A program made the position numbers and the translations under genes. From contig JAALGZ010000071.1 in assembly GCA_015227615.1 (NCBI GenBank), positions 48,636 through 112,635 on the forward strand: a DNA stretch of 64,000 nt, given 5' to 3'. The first letter of the stretch is position 1; every line of letters starts with the position of its first letter. Source of the stretch: Labyrinthula sp. Ha (lineage: Eukaryota; Sar; Bigyra; Labyrinthulida; Labyrinthulaceae). The notes beneath the pieces were generated by a model, which made no database searches, was not told where the DNA came from, and saw only the letters and a list, made by a program, of their open reading frames with translations. Below are positions 10,250-21,388 of the stretch, piece after piece.

Positions 10250-11612
10250 CTAAGCCAGATTTCCCAGTTTTTGAAATAAATGCGAATAGACAACAACTCC
10301 TTCTAAGAAAGTCTTTCTACTAATATATTCGTTATGCTCATGGAGCAAAATTTCTTCTTTTCTAATAGGTGAAAAACCAAAGGCTTGAACACCAGCTTCC
10401 CTTAAGAATCTACTATCAGTACCAGCAGGAAAAATCTGAGGATCAATATCAACTCCAATCTGCTTACAAACTGAATTAAACTCTTTCCAAAATGGAGAGC
10501 AATTTTCTTTCTCAATATCAACTTCACTTACATAATGCTCGTATGGTTCGGATCCTCTCGGAGGAGAAACAAAATCCCATGACAAACCTTCTTCCTTTGT
10601 CCAATCATCCAACATTTTGTAAACATCAGGTAAAGGATAGGTGACTGGAACCCTTACATCAAATCCAGCTTTGGCTTCATTTGGAATTACGTTGTATGCA
10701 AATTGACCATTGGCAGAAACACCTGCTTGAAGTACAGTTAGATTGAGAGTCAAAACATCTCCAAGTTTTAGTGCTTCACAATGTTTACAACCATCACTTC
10801 CATATTCTAATTTTTTTTCTTCTTCTGATCTTTTTGCAAGTGCCTAAAAAATAAACCAAAGACAATATTGCATTACCGTATTTGCCAATTTTACAAGCTT
10901 TTCAACGGCTGTGTTTTTAATAAAACGGGATCCGTGGCCAGTTGGCCCAACTGCTTTAACGGATATCCAAAGTGGCATTCTTTCTCCATAAAAGACAGTA
11001 AATTTAGCTAAGAGATACAAAAACACCAAAAAAAATACAGTTTTCTGGACCTGATGATAAACCTTCATCAAAAGCTATTCCAACTCTAGGTTTTAATTCC
11101 TTCAAGAAGAAATTCGACTTCACTAATTTTCCCATTCCATCATTTCCACCTATTTCTTCATCAGGCACAAAAGTTAAGAAAAAAGTTCGTTCAGAAGGAA
11201 GCACTTTTGATAAGGCAAAAATATATTGAACACAAACTGATTTCATATCTTGAGTTCCTCTTCCATATATCTTTCCTTCTTTTTCCAATCCTTCAAATGC
11301 AGGTACTTTCCACTCTGATTCAACTATTGGGACAACGTCATAATGAGAGTTTAAAAGAATTCCAGGAATTTGAGGTTTAGAACCAGGTATTTCAACATAA
11401 AGAATCGGCTTATTTTCAACAAACTGTAAGATCTTCGTTTCTACTTTATGGCTTTTGAAAGTTGACTTACATAACTCCTCCAAAAACTCGACACATCGTG
11501 TATATTCACCAGATTCCGGAGCTTCAAAACTTATTGTTTTATATCGTATGAATTTCTTAAATGTGTCTATTTGATAATCTTGCTCTTCTGGACTAAAACT
11601 TATTTTATCCAT
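10250..11612 (-). CDS. ACY1: Aminoacylase-1 (M20 family metallopeptidase), three exons
   Basis: This protein removes acyl groups from N-acyl amino acids in the cytosol. Three exons (11612-11039, 11007-10877, 10843-10250) join in frame into 432 residues; human ACY1 has 408. The introns are 31 nt (11038-11008) and 33 nt (10876-10844), both GT...TAG. Active-site marks: NSHYDVVP (H90 and D92), GRGTQDMK (D122), FVPDEEIGG (E152/E153, general base and metal ligand), GHGSRF in the lid (the histidine reaching across the dimer), AGTDSRFLREAG and LHEHNEYI (final metal histidine). All expected zinc ligands and the catalytic glutamate are present, so the enzyme should be active. It shares a 143-bp divergent promoter with the gene at 11756, and a TTGCCCAAAATTT box points toward this gene 56 bp before its ATG. 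Confidence 0.95.
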
Positions 11613-11667
11613 ATTTTTTTTATCTTTCTCCGATATTTTATCACTTACGCGTATTCTCAGTTCGTCT

Positions 11668-11737
11668 AAATTTTGGGCAACAATCTATTTTCATTCTCTT
11701 CCGGTATAATTCCAATTAGTAAATTGCCCAAAATTTA
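11668..11737. promoter_or_regulatory. Divergent promoter with one TTGCCCAAAATTT box for each gene
   Basis: Between the two divergent ATGs (11612 minus, 11756 plus) the same box occurs twice in opposite orientations. The minus-strand copy is at 11680-11668, 56 bp before aminoacylase-1. The plus-strand copy ATTGCCCAAAATTTA is at 11723-11737, 19 bp before the membrane-protein ATG. A TTCCGGTAT box at about 11699-11707 precedes the plus-strand copy. The TTCCGGTAT then ATTGCCCAAAATTT order recurs upstream of the last gene at 63.2 kb. Confidence 0.55.
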
Positions 11738-11755
11738 GAAATAAGAAAGAAAAAT

Positions 11756-13807
11756 ATGCAAGATATAGATCAAACAAATTCACAAAGTAAAATACCAAGG
11801 TATACAACATCTTCAGCATCAAAAGCACCAAATACAACACGTTTTACATTTAATAATGTATCTGACTCTCTTGAAAATGTTGTTTTATCGAAATCACCAC
11901 CTCCAACTCCAAAATTTCACAGACGAAATCGTTCTCAAGAATCACCTACAAAACCACCTGTAAAATTACTTAGAGCACAAACTTATGGAAATTATGATCC
12001 ACAAAAAAGAATAAACAATATTTCCACAAATAAATTGAAGAAAAATTCAACTCAGGATTATTCTTTTTCTTCTTTTCGTACTTCAAACAAAACTAGTTCA
12101 AAGCTTTGGATAAACATTGAAACTTTGTTTATATTTTTTATTTTCTTAGCGTTGATCCCTTTTCTATTTTATTTTTTTCTTTCACTGGATTTATCTCCTG
12201 AAGAAACAAATACTTTTCAAAAGATCTCTGATAATAGTTTATTAACTATTCTTGATATTGAGAATCCACAATGGTGTGAAAATATTTGTCAAATTTATTT
12301 AATATTTGATGAAAGTGATGAAAAAATTGTTGATTCTATTTTACAAACTTCAGTTTCTTATATTGATAATATTGAATATGATATTTTGGAAGAGAGTACT
12401 CATGTTTTTTTATTTAATGAGTTATTCCGGTACTCTCTTGAGATTACAATAGACGATTATAGACCAACAAATGATATGATACTTATTATACCTATACCTC
12501 AAGATTTAAATAGATCTTTATCTTCAACTCCAAGTTCAACAGATTTAGGAATAGATTTTCTTTTCAAATTACAAGAAAGAAATCCATTTGATAGTTCTTC
12601 AACTATTCCAACATATGAGATGATGTCACCAAGTATTTTTTTTTCATTTATTTTTATTTAGTTAGCTAGAAAATATAATATTTCTTCTTTTATTTCAGTA
12701 GATGGAAATAAAACACAAAGTCAAAAGGAAGCTGAACTTGTTCAGAAGTACGCGCAGCTTGTACTTGAACCTATAGCATTTGAAGCAAGTAGATTGGATA
12801 TAGCAAGAGTCCGACATACGGCAAGAATAGCAAGTGGGTTTTCACAAGGTGTATATGATCCTTTAAGTATTATTGAAGACGAAGATTATTCAAATTGTCT
12901 TGCAGTTGAACTATTATGTGCTTTCTTAGAACAACCTTTGTGTAAAAGAAATTATGTTGAATCTTTTTTTACAGGTGTTAAGGATGTGGATGTTGAAATG
13001 GAATCCTCTTATGTTTATGGAAATTCTTTCTATGATAAAGTAAACTTAGGACTTACTCTAAGAGGAGAAGCAAGAGAAGTATTAAGTATGCATTCTGGAA
13101 CTGTTATGAAATCTTTTAGAGATAGTAGAACAGATTTGTTTTCTGTAGTTTTGAGAAATGCAAACCTTTTTTCAACAACTTTATATGCTGGCTTTGAAGA
13201 AGATCCAGTTGTTTCAGTCTCTGGAACGATTAGTGAAAGACTACTTTTAGGTGAACTTGTAAAAAATGGAAATTTACATATTGAAGCTACAAGAAATGTG
13301 AATAGTTTTGAATATTCGGGAAATAAACAAAGAGTGAATGTGTTTAATTGTATACGAGTACGAGAGTTGGATATCAATATTGAAATACATTCTGTCGGTG
13401 CTTTAAAAAATAGTTTATATTTTGTTGAAGCACCTGATGGAGATGAGTTGAAAGAAACTTGTGTTATTAATGGAAATGTTTTTAGTGACAGAACTTGTGG
13501 AGAATTTCTAGATGAATATTTATATGCTGATAAAAGTTCAGGTGGTCTTGGAGGAGCTTTGCCATATAGTATGACACAAATTTTCTCAGCAACAAATTTT
13601 AATGCAGATAGTTTGGATGATAACTTTTATTTTACTGTTACGCCTGTTAAAACCTTTGGTGACATAGAACAGCGTTCACCGATATTACTTATTCTGGAAG
13701 GGTTAATGTTTAGAGATGATGAAGGTAATTCTGAATCTTATCAAAGATATTTCTCTAATCCGTCAGACACTCTTGGCTTTGATCTTAATGTTGATGAAGA
13801 AACCTAA
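11756..13807 (+). CDS. Large single-pass membrane protein of unknown family, two exons
   Basis: Exon 1 (11756-12632) and exon 2 (12666-13807) join in frame through a 33-nt intron (12633-12665, GTATTT...TTAG) into 672 residues. A longer intron ending at a TTTCAG near 12699 would also keep frame but fits the local intron size less well. Residues 1-118 are basic, proline/serine-rich and probably cytosolic (SPPPTPKFHRRNRSQESPTK). One helix (about 122-145, TLFIFFIFLALIPFLFYFF) is followed by a large, mostly luminal or extracellular part with scattered cysteines. The far end is acidic (LGFDLNVDEET). There is no signal peptide, so a type II topology is likely. I compared it mentally with PIG-S-type GPI-transamidase subunits but could not match their motifs. 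Function unknown. Confidence 0.8.
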
Positions 13808-14015
13808 ATGTATGCTCTTTGTGTTTCTTTTATACCTTTTTTTTCGTGAGACTCTTTTAATATAATTGTTCTGAATAGGATTCGAACTTAAGAACTTGTG
13901 AACTGAACTCATTTCCATCCAGAATTGAACACAGGACCTTTTGAATATCTAGTGTAAGGATTTGAAACGAATATATTACACGTTAGTACAGAAGAAACAA
14001 AAAGCAAGGAGAAAA

Positions 14016-15173
14016 ATGGATCAACACATTCTAGTAGCAGATATTGGTTCAGGTTATTCAAAAGTAGGATTTCCCGATGATGATGAACCACATTTATGTT
14101 TTCCAACAGTTGTAGCTCGTTCTTTTGACGAGCAAGAAGTATCTGTTGGTGAAACTGTTTTAAATTTCACAGAACAAGAAAGAAAAGCGAATTTAACCTC
14201 GAAACCAGTTATGAGAGGTGGTGTAGCTGATTTGAGTGATTATGAGTTACTTTGGGATCATATATTTGCAAATTATGAAACATCAAGTACTGAAATACCA
14301 TTGTTGTTATCTGATTTACCTCTTACTTCTCCTTCATCCAAAGAAAAAATAGTTGAATTACTCTATGAAAGCTATTTAACACCTTCCTTAGCTTTTTATA
14401 ACCAGTCTTCAGGATCACTTTATGCCCAAGGTAAAACAACTGGACTTGTGCTTGACTCTGGAGAAGGAAAAACATCTGTTCTTCCAATAGTTGATGGCTT
14501 TAGTGTTCTTCAAAGTTTACAAATGCTTGATGTAGGTGGACAAGATTTAACACAAAGTTTACATAAAAGAATTAGAAAATATTCAAAATTTCCTGGAAAA
14601 GAACCAAGAATGGATTGGGTTCAATCTTTGAAAGAAAAACATTGTTTTGTTTGTATGAATTATGATCAAGTATATACAGATTCAAGATTAGAAAGAGAAA
14701 AATATTTTATAGATGATGTTGAATATAAACTTCCAGATGGAGAAAAAATAACATTTAGTTTAGAAGAAGAGTTATTTCAAATACCAGAAGGTATGTTTAA
14801 ACCAGATGTAAACCCTTCATATCAATATATGAAGTCAAAGTCACTTCCTATGATTATGGCTGAAAGTGTTGCTAGATCTGAATCAGATGAAACTACAAGA
14901 AGAACTTTATTTAGTAATGTTTTATTAACAGGTGGAAATATGCGTTTTAAAGGTATGAGAGAAAGAATGGGGATGGAGTTGAAAAAGCATGTACCAAAAG
15001 ATTTTGAAGTTGAAATGTTAGAAGTAGAAAATCCTTTGTATAGTGTTTGGCAAGGAGGATCTATATTGACATCTATGGGAAATATAGGAGATAGAATGAC
15101 AACAAGAGAAGAATATTTGGAAAATGGAGGGTTGAGTAATAATAAGAAACTATCGTTATTAGATTTTAGTTGA
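14016..15173 (+). CDS. Divergent actin-related protein
   Basis: A 385-residue actin-fold ATPase-like protein. The start at 14016 (MDQHILVADIGSGYSKVGF) is preferred over the ATG 54 bases upstream because it places the first phosphate loop at the usual distance. Actin landmarks: phosphate 1 loop DIGSGYSKVGF (actin DNGSGMCKAGF), phosphate 2 loop VLDSGEGKTSVLPIVDGF (actin VLDSGDGVTHTVPIYEGY), adenosine motif LLTGGNMRFKGMRERM (actin VLSGGTTMYPGIADRM), and the C-terminal SVWQGGSILTSMGNIGDRM. It is far from conventional actin (for example KPVMRGGVADL where actin has YPIEHGIV), so it is an Arp or actin-like protein of unassigned class. I cannot choose between Arp4-like nuclear classes and a lineage-specific Arp. 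It converges on the next gene across 132 bp. Confidence 0.88.
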   Translation: MDQHILVADIGSGYSKVGFPDDDEPHLCFPTVVARSFDEQEVSVGETVLNFTEQERKANLTSKPVMRGGVADLSDYELLWDHIFANYETSSTEIPLLLSDLPLTSPSSKEKIVELLYESYLTPSLAFYNQSSGSLYAQGKTTGLVLDSGEGKTSVLPIVDGFSVLQSLQMLDVGGQDLTQSLHKRIRKYSKFPGKEPRMDWVQSLKEKHCFVCMNYDQVYTDSRLEREKYFIDDVEYKLPDGEKITFSLEEELFQIPEGMFKPDVNPSYQYMKSKSLPMIMAESVARSESDETTRRTLFSNVLLTGGNMRFKGMRERMGMELKKHVPKDFEVEMLEVENPLYSVWQGGSILTSMGNIGDRMTTREEYLENGGLSNNKKLSLLDFS

Positions 15174-15305
15174 AGTTTATATTTTTTATTAAGTTTGATT
15201 TTAAATATGAACAAAATATTATTTTTATTCTTTTGTTTTGAATATACATTGCTTTTCTTAACTCTTAAACACATAAACATAGTATAAACTAAACTAATGT
15301 TTTCC

Positions 15306-16031
15306 TCATTCGCTCTTCGGATCTGTGAGCTGGTCTTTCTTAGGAACAAATTGCAGTCCATCAAAAAATCTTCTTTTAACAGCGTAAATTTGATAAAATA
15401 CATTGAACAAGGAAATAATGGCTTCTTCTTGGGTAATATTACTCTCTAATATACCGACTGAGCTGTTTTCCTGGCATTTCTCCATAAGCAGTTGATGAAC
15501 ATCTTGAAGATATACTAGTTTTCTTTTATTATCTTTTTTGTCAACAGTAGAATGTTGAGAATTGTTTTTATAAAATTTCGAGCTTTTTAGTTTATTATTC
15601 GTATCGCTAAAATAATCATCCCAAGTAATTAATGCTGGTGTAATAAATCCCTTCAGCTTCAAATCAAATAAATTATACTTTCGCCTGAGAGATATGATGC
15701 AATTGTTATAACAAAGATTACTCACCTTATTTCCATGAAGCGTGTTAAAAAAGGAGAGAAAATAGTGCACTCCTTTTAAATTAACATCTCTACTCTCATT
15801 ATCATTTGAAAGAATCTTGTGAACTAAATTTACAAGTATAGCATACATAGCATTTAAAATACGTTTCTTTGCTTGCTTATTCCCAAGTGGTTTTTTATTT
15901 TCTATATTTGTTTCTTCACTTTTAAATGAAAAATTCTCATCTGTTATTATTGCCTCACCTTTATCTAAGTAGCTTTTCTCGTTATTCTCTTTTTCTTTTT
16001 CAAATGAAGTTTTTTCCCCTGTAAATATCAT
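15306..16031 (-). CDS. Hypothetical protein, 241 residues
   Basis: A long AT-rich frame with lysine/asparagine-rich coding character, ending in TGA. The N-terminal 60 residues are highly charged (KEKENNEKSYLDKGEAII). The middle contains a mostly helical stretch (LNAMYAILVNLVHKILSNDN, VHYFLSFFNTLHGNK), and the C-terminus has QLLMEKCQENSS and VKRRFFDGLQFVPKKD. No signal peptide or membrane segment. I do not recognise the family. The ATG at 16031 lies only 29 bases after the stop of the next upstream frame on the same strand, so the two may be one gene whose joining intron I cannot define, or a closely spaced pair. Confidence 0.6.
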   Translation of the reverse strand: MIFTGEKTSFEKEKENNEKSYLDKGEAIITDENFSFKSEETNIENKKPLGNKQAKKRILNAMYAILVNLVHKILSNDNESRDVNLKGVHYFLSFFNTLHGNKVSNLCYNNCIISLRRKYNLFDLKLKGFITPALITWDDYFSDTNNKLKSSKFYKNNSQHSTVDKKDNKRKLVYLQDVHQLLMEKCQENSSVGILESNITQEEAIISLFNVFYQIYAVKRRFFDGLQFVPKKDQLTDPKSE

Positions 16032-16060
16032 TGCGTACAGAGCAAAAAAGATCTCTTTTA

Positions 16061-16345
16061 TTAAGTTGGGGGTGGCTGAATCGCTTCAAGAAAACACATA
16101 GGCTTGAACTCAACTTTCCTATTTCTGTCTTTAAGGTATTTTTTTAGTGAGGTTTTATCTATTTCTTTAACATCATCACTCTTGTCTTTAGTATCAAATT
16201 TGAGTTTGTATTCTAAGTTGGAAGAGGATTCGCTAGTTGCCTTCTGCAAGATCTTTATAATGTGGTCAACTAACTTCTCGTAATCAACACCAAGAGAATA
16301 CCCTTGATGGGTAAGACCAATCTCTTCCAGAATAAAAAAACTCAT
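16061..16345 (-). CDS. Short hypothetical protein (possible upstream exon of the 15306 gene)
   Basis: The frame from the ATG at 16345 (MSFFILEEIGLTHQGYSLGV) to TAA at 16061 encodes 94 residues. The open frame extends upstream, but that part is AT-rich and unlike protein, so the internal ATG is preferred. The sequence is lysine-rich and helical (YEKLVDHIIKILQKATSES) and ends FKPMCFLEAIQPPPT. The family is not recognised. The following gene starts 29 bases downstream on the same strand. A GTACG...TACAG pair 20 bases apart straddles that start, but it cannot splice out the stop, so I annotate two genes. Confidence 0.45.
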   Translation of the reverse strand: MSFFILEEIGLTHQGYSLGVDYEKLVDHIIKILQKATSESSSNLEYKLKFDTKDKSDDVKEIDKTSLKKYLKDRNRKVEFKPMCFLEAIQPPPT

Positions 16346-16499
16346 GAAGATTTTCTTAGTGGTTATTTTTTGTGTTTGAGTTTTTATTGAATATATTGTA
16401 TGTCTAAAATAGAACCATATCTTTGTATGCATGACAAATACCGTAATAGAAGTAGGTTGTATAATATATATTTTTTTCGTTTTGTATTTTTTTTGCACG

Positions 16500-19400
16500 T
16501 CGGTTATAGAAAAAAAAATTAGTTAAGGAAAAATATAATATTTATAATTTGTAATGAATAATATAATCAGCTTTTTCCTAAACGATACTAAAACGATAAG
16601 AATAAAACTGCAATAAATATACATATTAAGGATAATATTGTATTTATTAAATACAGTATTATATACAAGATAATACCTCTGGAGTAATAAAAAGATTATG
16701 AAATACAGTTACAAAAAAAAAAGAGAAAAGAATGATACCACGACAACTATAATGTATGGAATTTCTTGGAACTAAAACTTCACAAATTATGTTTTGAATA
16801 TTTACAGGTAGTTACAAGTTAATTTTTAGTGTATGACCAGGTAAATTCAATAGAGATTAAGTATCTTCTTCATTTCAAAATAAAGAAGAACAAAGGAAGT
16901 TGTCAAACTAATAAAACCACCTAAAAGTCCTCAAAATAAAGTTCTTGGTAGGATACTATTAAAATAAGAGGAAACGATTAATAAAAAGTTATACCATCAA
17001 AAACCTGTTGTGTAAATTTTCTCAGAAGAGTTTTACTCCTTATGCAGGATCATTCAATGAATAGAATATATACAACCACACATTTATAGCTAGTTGATAC
17101 TTGAGAATGTCACAAAGAAACTGAGTTTTTGATGAAATAGTTACTTGTCAGAGTAATATTGTCAAGATATATAAACTAAAAACCTTGTTTGAATTTGGAA
17201 AAAAATAATTTACAAAGATGCATCCATATCATAAGTCAAGATTTATGCTGATAAATAAACCGTAAAGATACTAGTTACAACACTTTTGGGCAACTGATTT
17301 ATTTAATAGTCCTTTTATCCTGAAGTATATAGATAAAATTTCTCAATAAAGAAGGCAAAAGTAAAATTTCTTAAGGCAATAAATCAGCTTGGCTTGAGAA
17401 TTAAGAGATATACAAATAAGATTAGATGCTCATAATTTAGCTAAATTTTGAAATCATAAAAATTCTAAGCACTCTAGCATAAATTCAGTGTGTTTAATGA
17501 AAATTACTTTACCGATTACATACAAGATATCATTTAATAATATTATAAGCAATCTCAGCTTACCCACCAAAATACATCCATTAAAGCTTGAAAATACTTA
17601 CGACATACAGCCAAATTACTGATTATACAAGGCTACTACATTGGCATTAAATATCCAATAATTAAGATAATCCGCCATATAGATTCTTCCTCTTTAACAG
17701 ATGTAAAGAAATATTAAAAGCTCCTGATTTCAAAAAAAATAGATTATAAATCAATTAAACTAACCTATGACTTGAACTACTTTCTGCTACCCTGGGCAAT
17801 TTCTTAGGGCTCAACACAGTTATAAAATATTATTAGATTAGAAACTCTTAAAATTAAAGCAGTAGAAAGGATTACATTTATTGATTTACCCACACTTTTT
17901 TCATTTAAAATCACAGCCAAATATCAATATTATTAATAGATTGCATTTAATTTTCACAAATTAAGATCGGACTCTGATGTCTTAAATGTTTTCAATCTGC
18001 CCATAATACTTATTCATCAACGTTAGTATTTGAACCAAACATTTTTAAGCTGCATGGAATATTTTTTGACAGATTTTGTACATCAGGAGTAGTTGTTAAG
18101 AATTTATTTAAAATTTTAGAGTATCGGTTAAAAATGTCATCTCATTTTAAATTATCTTGAATTGTTTTTTAAATTATTTTAACATGTTGTATATCTATAT
18201 GATGGGTAACATGAGCACAAGTACGGCTAAGCAAATGACTTCTGTTCTCATATAGTGTAACTTTTTGTCGTTATTTATAATTTCTCTGATTTTGAATTTC
18301 ACAAAATTTAAGCTCAAGTATGATATTTAATGGAGGGTTCTGTAATAATCAGCCAGTTGGGTCTAGCCACCCTAGCATGAATTCTTTATTCTTGTCAACT
18401 TTAACACTCAAAATAGATATTTTTCATCAATGTAAATTATTGCGAGTGCTAAATTCATTAATCTGTTGCTGATATGATATCTGCATTTTATCTGATACAT
18501 GGTTTCTAAGTCTTTTATTCTACCATTACCTGCTATATATACAATGCTATCACCCCAATAAAGGGATAAATACATACCATGGGCTCTTATATGTTACTTT
18601 TTTGTAGTCTTACTCTTGTTATAATCTGAAATTGTCCAATCAGATCCAGTTTTCCAAAGCTTCAATAAATTAATTTGTTTGGTGCAGAATTTCAATTGTC
18701 CAAAACTAGGAACAAGAAATCATAGAGGGTTTGTGTCGTGTTTTCTGTTACTATAGAGGTATATAAAGTAAATAAACAAAACATAGATAGAGTTAAGAGC
18801 AGTTTTACTTTTCATTCGACTTTCTTAATTAACTAAAATTTACAAGAGTTACATATTCCAATGTCCCTAAAACAATGCTCTAGTGCTATGAACAGGGACA
18901 AATGAGCATATTTTTCATTAAATAAGATTCTCAAATGAAGAAATTCTTAACTCAAGATATACCTCTCCATATGACGGTTTTGGAGACGACTAAAAAAAGA
19001 TGTATTGAGACTAAGAAGAACAACATGAAACTATTTTTATCTATGAAAGTACTTATAAATAGTTAGAAAATATATAGACAATACCTTGTTTGGCACAGAA
19101 GAAGATTTTAGGGATATTGTAGTTAATGTTTATTTTAATTGTTCAAGAAAGGGAGTTTCTTCAATAAAAACAATACGACCAAAAAACTTTTGAATAATAT
19201 AAACTTGCCTTCTGAGCTACTAAGCAACACAAAGAGTCTTTCGTACTTGTATTTTTATCTTATTTCACTTTTTTAACTCTGTAATATGTTGGTCCTAATA
19301 ATTCTGAGTAGATCCAAGTGAATTCACACAACCAGCACGATCACCCTATTATCATACAAATAACAGCAGATCAGTCCTCCACGCGACCCCCAATATCTTA

Positions 19401-20240
19401 AACCAAACAAATCAATCGCCCTATACTTGTTTCTATTAGCTCATGATAATAAATAAAGAAAAACAAGACGAGCTGATTTACAATTCCCGCTTCTGATCAT
19501 AGGATAACATCATATATTTCAACTGAAGGAAAACTCAACAACTATATCTGTGCTTAGAACTATTATTTTTGAACCTAGAAGTCACTTCTAACTACGTTTC
19601 GCGTGTAGATTAGGATTGTTTGTTCCAAGCTTAATGATATCCATTCAAATTATAATAACCAATAAGTTCCACCCATGCCCATGCATTATTGTAATTTTAT
19701 TATTCTTGTTCTACCTTTTGGTAGCAGCAACTACATAAAATTTTGCTCCAAACAATGGAATTATGAATGAAATCATGCCTCAGAGCAAGAAATGTAAACT
19801 CCAGGGTCCTTAATATCTTCTGACCCATTAAATAACTGTTGATTGAACGAGATGTTGTCAAAGAAAGACTTCTGATTCAATTTTCTTACTATTAGTACCA
19901 CATTCAGGGACTCCGGATCTCTCAGTTAATTTTATGTCCTGAAAAAACTTTCATAGTAACATATATAAAACGAGAAAGAAATATGCCAATAAAAACACAA
20001 GTTCACCCTGTTCTTTCATAAATTCATATTCCACGTTAATTTTCATTTTAAAGCGCTTCTTAATGAGACGAGAAGAGTGGCAGCAAGAAAAAACAAATCA
20101 ACGTGTTTGTAAAAGTAAAAAAAATATCATTATGTGGGATTTATATTCAAGAAAAATAAAATATCCATTAAAACTTTCAGTAAAACCAATATAAAATAAA
20201 TACTTGATGCTGAAGTCTTTCTTCTACTGAAACTTTGAAA
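16500..20240. other. 3.7-kb gene desert
   Basis: No frame of useful length on either strand, no recognisable protein motif, and no RNA gene or element ends found. A single-mismatch copy of the promoter box (ATTGTCCAAAACT, about 18,695) occurs with no gene beside it. Otherwise I see nothing to annotate. Confidence 0.6.
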
Positions 20241-20244
20241 TCAA

Positions 20245-21381
20245 TTAGTAATAATACAGCATATAGAGAACCAACAAAGAAACGAAATTAACTCTTGATG
20301 CCCAACTTCCCATTTTTTGTGCAGATCCACATTGGAGATCACAGTTGTAATATTCTAATTCTACTGCTTCACACTCTCCTTCTTTGTCTTTGGTTTTACT
20401 ATTGGCTGTAATAGAAGAACTAGACTGTATATTTGCTAAAGTTGAAAGTTTTCCTGGTCCTTGTTGGTTACTGTCAATCCCCCAAGCAGATTTATAGTAT
20501 TCTTTAAATATCTCATTATGTTCCTCTTTCCAATAATAAATTTCCCTCCTATAGAATCCTAGATTCCAGTCAAAACAACTTTCACCTTGAATTTGATTAT
20601 CTATTGAGCCCACTTTCTTAAATGTATATGTTACTGCGTTAGCTAAGTTTCTTAAATCCTTAAAATTTAAAACAGTTAAGATATAAGAATCGAGTTTGAC
20701 AAGGTTCATTGCAAACTGGTTATCGGACGGTATAGTCGTTGTGTACATCTTAAGATTGCCATCATCTGCAGGTAGTTTAATCTGAAATGAAATACCACGA
20801 GAATAACAATATTGGAATCTGTACCAGTTTATGTGAAACACCAAGAGGGATGTAGGGTGGTTTTTCATGGACATGTGGTCTAGGAAGTGTGTCACATAAT
20901 TAAACTCACTTATCTTTCTTTAGTTTATTGGTTTAAGGTTTTCCCGATATGAACACTCATTAATGGACCTTGAATATCTACCTTTGTTTGTCCACTCCAT
21001 AACACAACCTAAAAAGTAAGTTAGCATATTTGGGTGATTTGAATAAGTTACATAGCGACCATAAATAGCGTTGACTCCAGCAGACCATGAAGGACAATAT
21101 TGATTTGGTTCTATTCTGTAGATATCGTTCACTTACCTTTCTAAACACGCAAATTTAGTTTCTTTAAAAGGTTGCACTTTCAAGTCTTCAGGTTCATCAA
21201 ATGGATCCAACTTGGAAGAGCAATAGTCTCTGACTGTACACTCACTATTAAATCTAAATGATGTTCTGCAAGCTGCCTGCTTTTTATGCATCAAGTCATC
21301 ATATAAAAGTCCTGCATTTACACAAGAAGTTGTAAGAAACAAGAATAAAATCGCAATACGGCTTATACTCTAAAGCTTCAT
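20245..21381 (-). pseudogene. Secreted or surface-anchored cysteine-rich protein, one frame broken by three in-frame UAR stops
   Basis: From the ATG at 21381 to the stop at 20245 one reading frame (379 codons) is maintained without any frame change, but is interrupted by TAG (21372-21370), TAA (21135-21133) and TAA (20922-20920). The chance that random AT-rich DNA of this length has so few stops is negligible. After the first stop comes a signal-peptide-like helix (RIAILFLFLTTSCVNAG). The body is cysteine- and tyrosine-rich (CRTSFRFNSECTVRDYC, NQYCPSWSAG, ESCFDWNLGFYRR, YYNCDLQCGSAQK). The C-terminus is hydrophobic (VNFVSLLVLYMLYYY), suggesting a membrane or GPI anchor. Family not recognised. 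The second stop sits inside a perfect GTAAGT...CTACAG pair only 21 nt apart, so a micro-intron could remove it. The others lack so neat an explanation. It is either a recent pseudogene, a readthrough gene or a gene with unusual splicing. Confidence 0.6.
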
Positions 21382-21388
21382 GCTCAAC

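Noticed and set aside
11756-13807. GPI-transamidase subunit PIG-S
   Set aside because: Only the N-terminal helix plus luminal domain layout fits. Conserved PIG-S motifs and the C-terminal helix are missing.
13860-13965. tRNA-like T-loop motifs (GTTCGAATCC, GTTCAATTC, TTTCAAATCC on the minus strand)
   Set aside because: Flanking bases do not form T stems, and no acceptor, D or anticodon arms can be folded around any of them.
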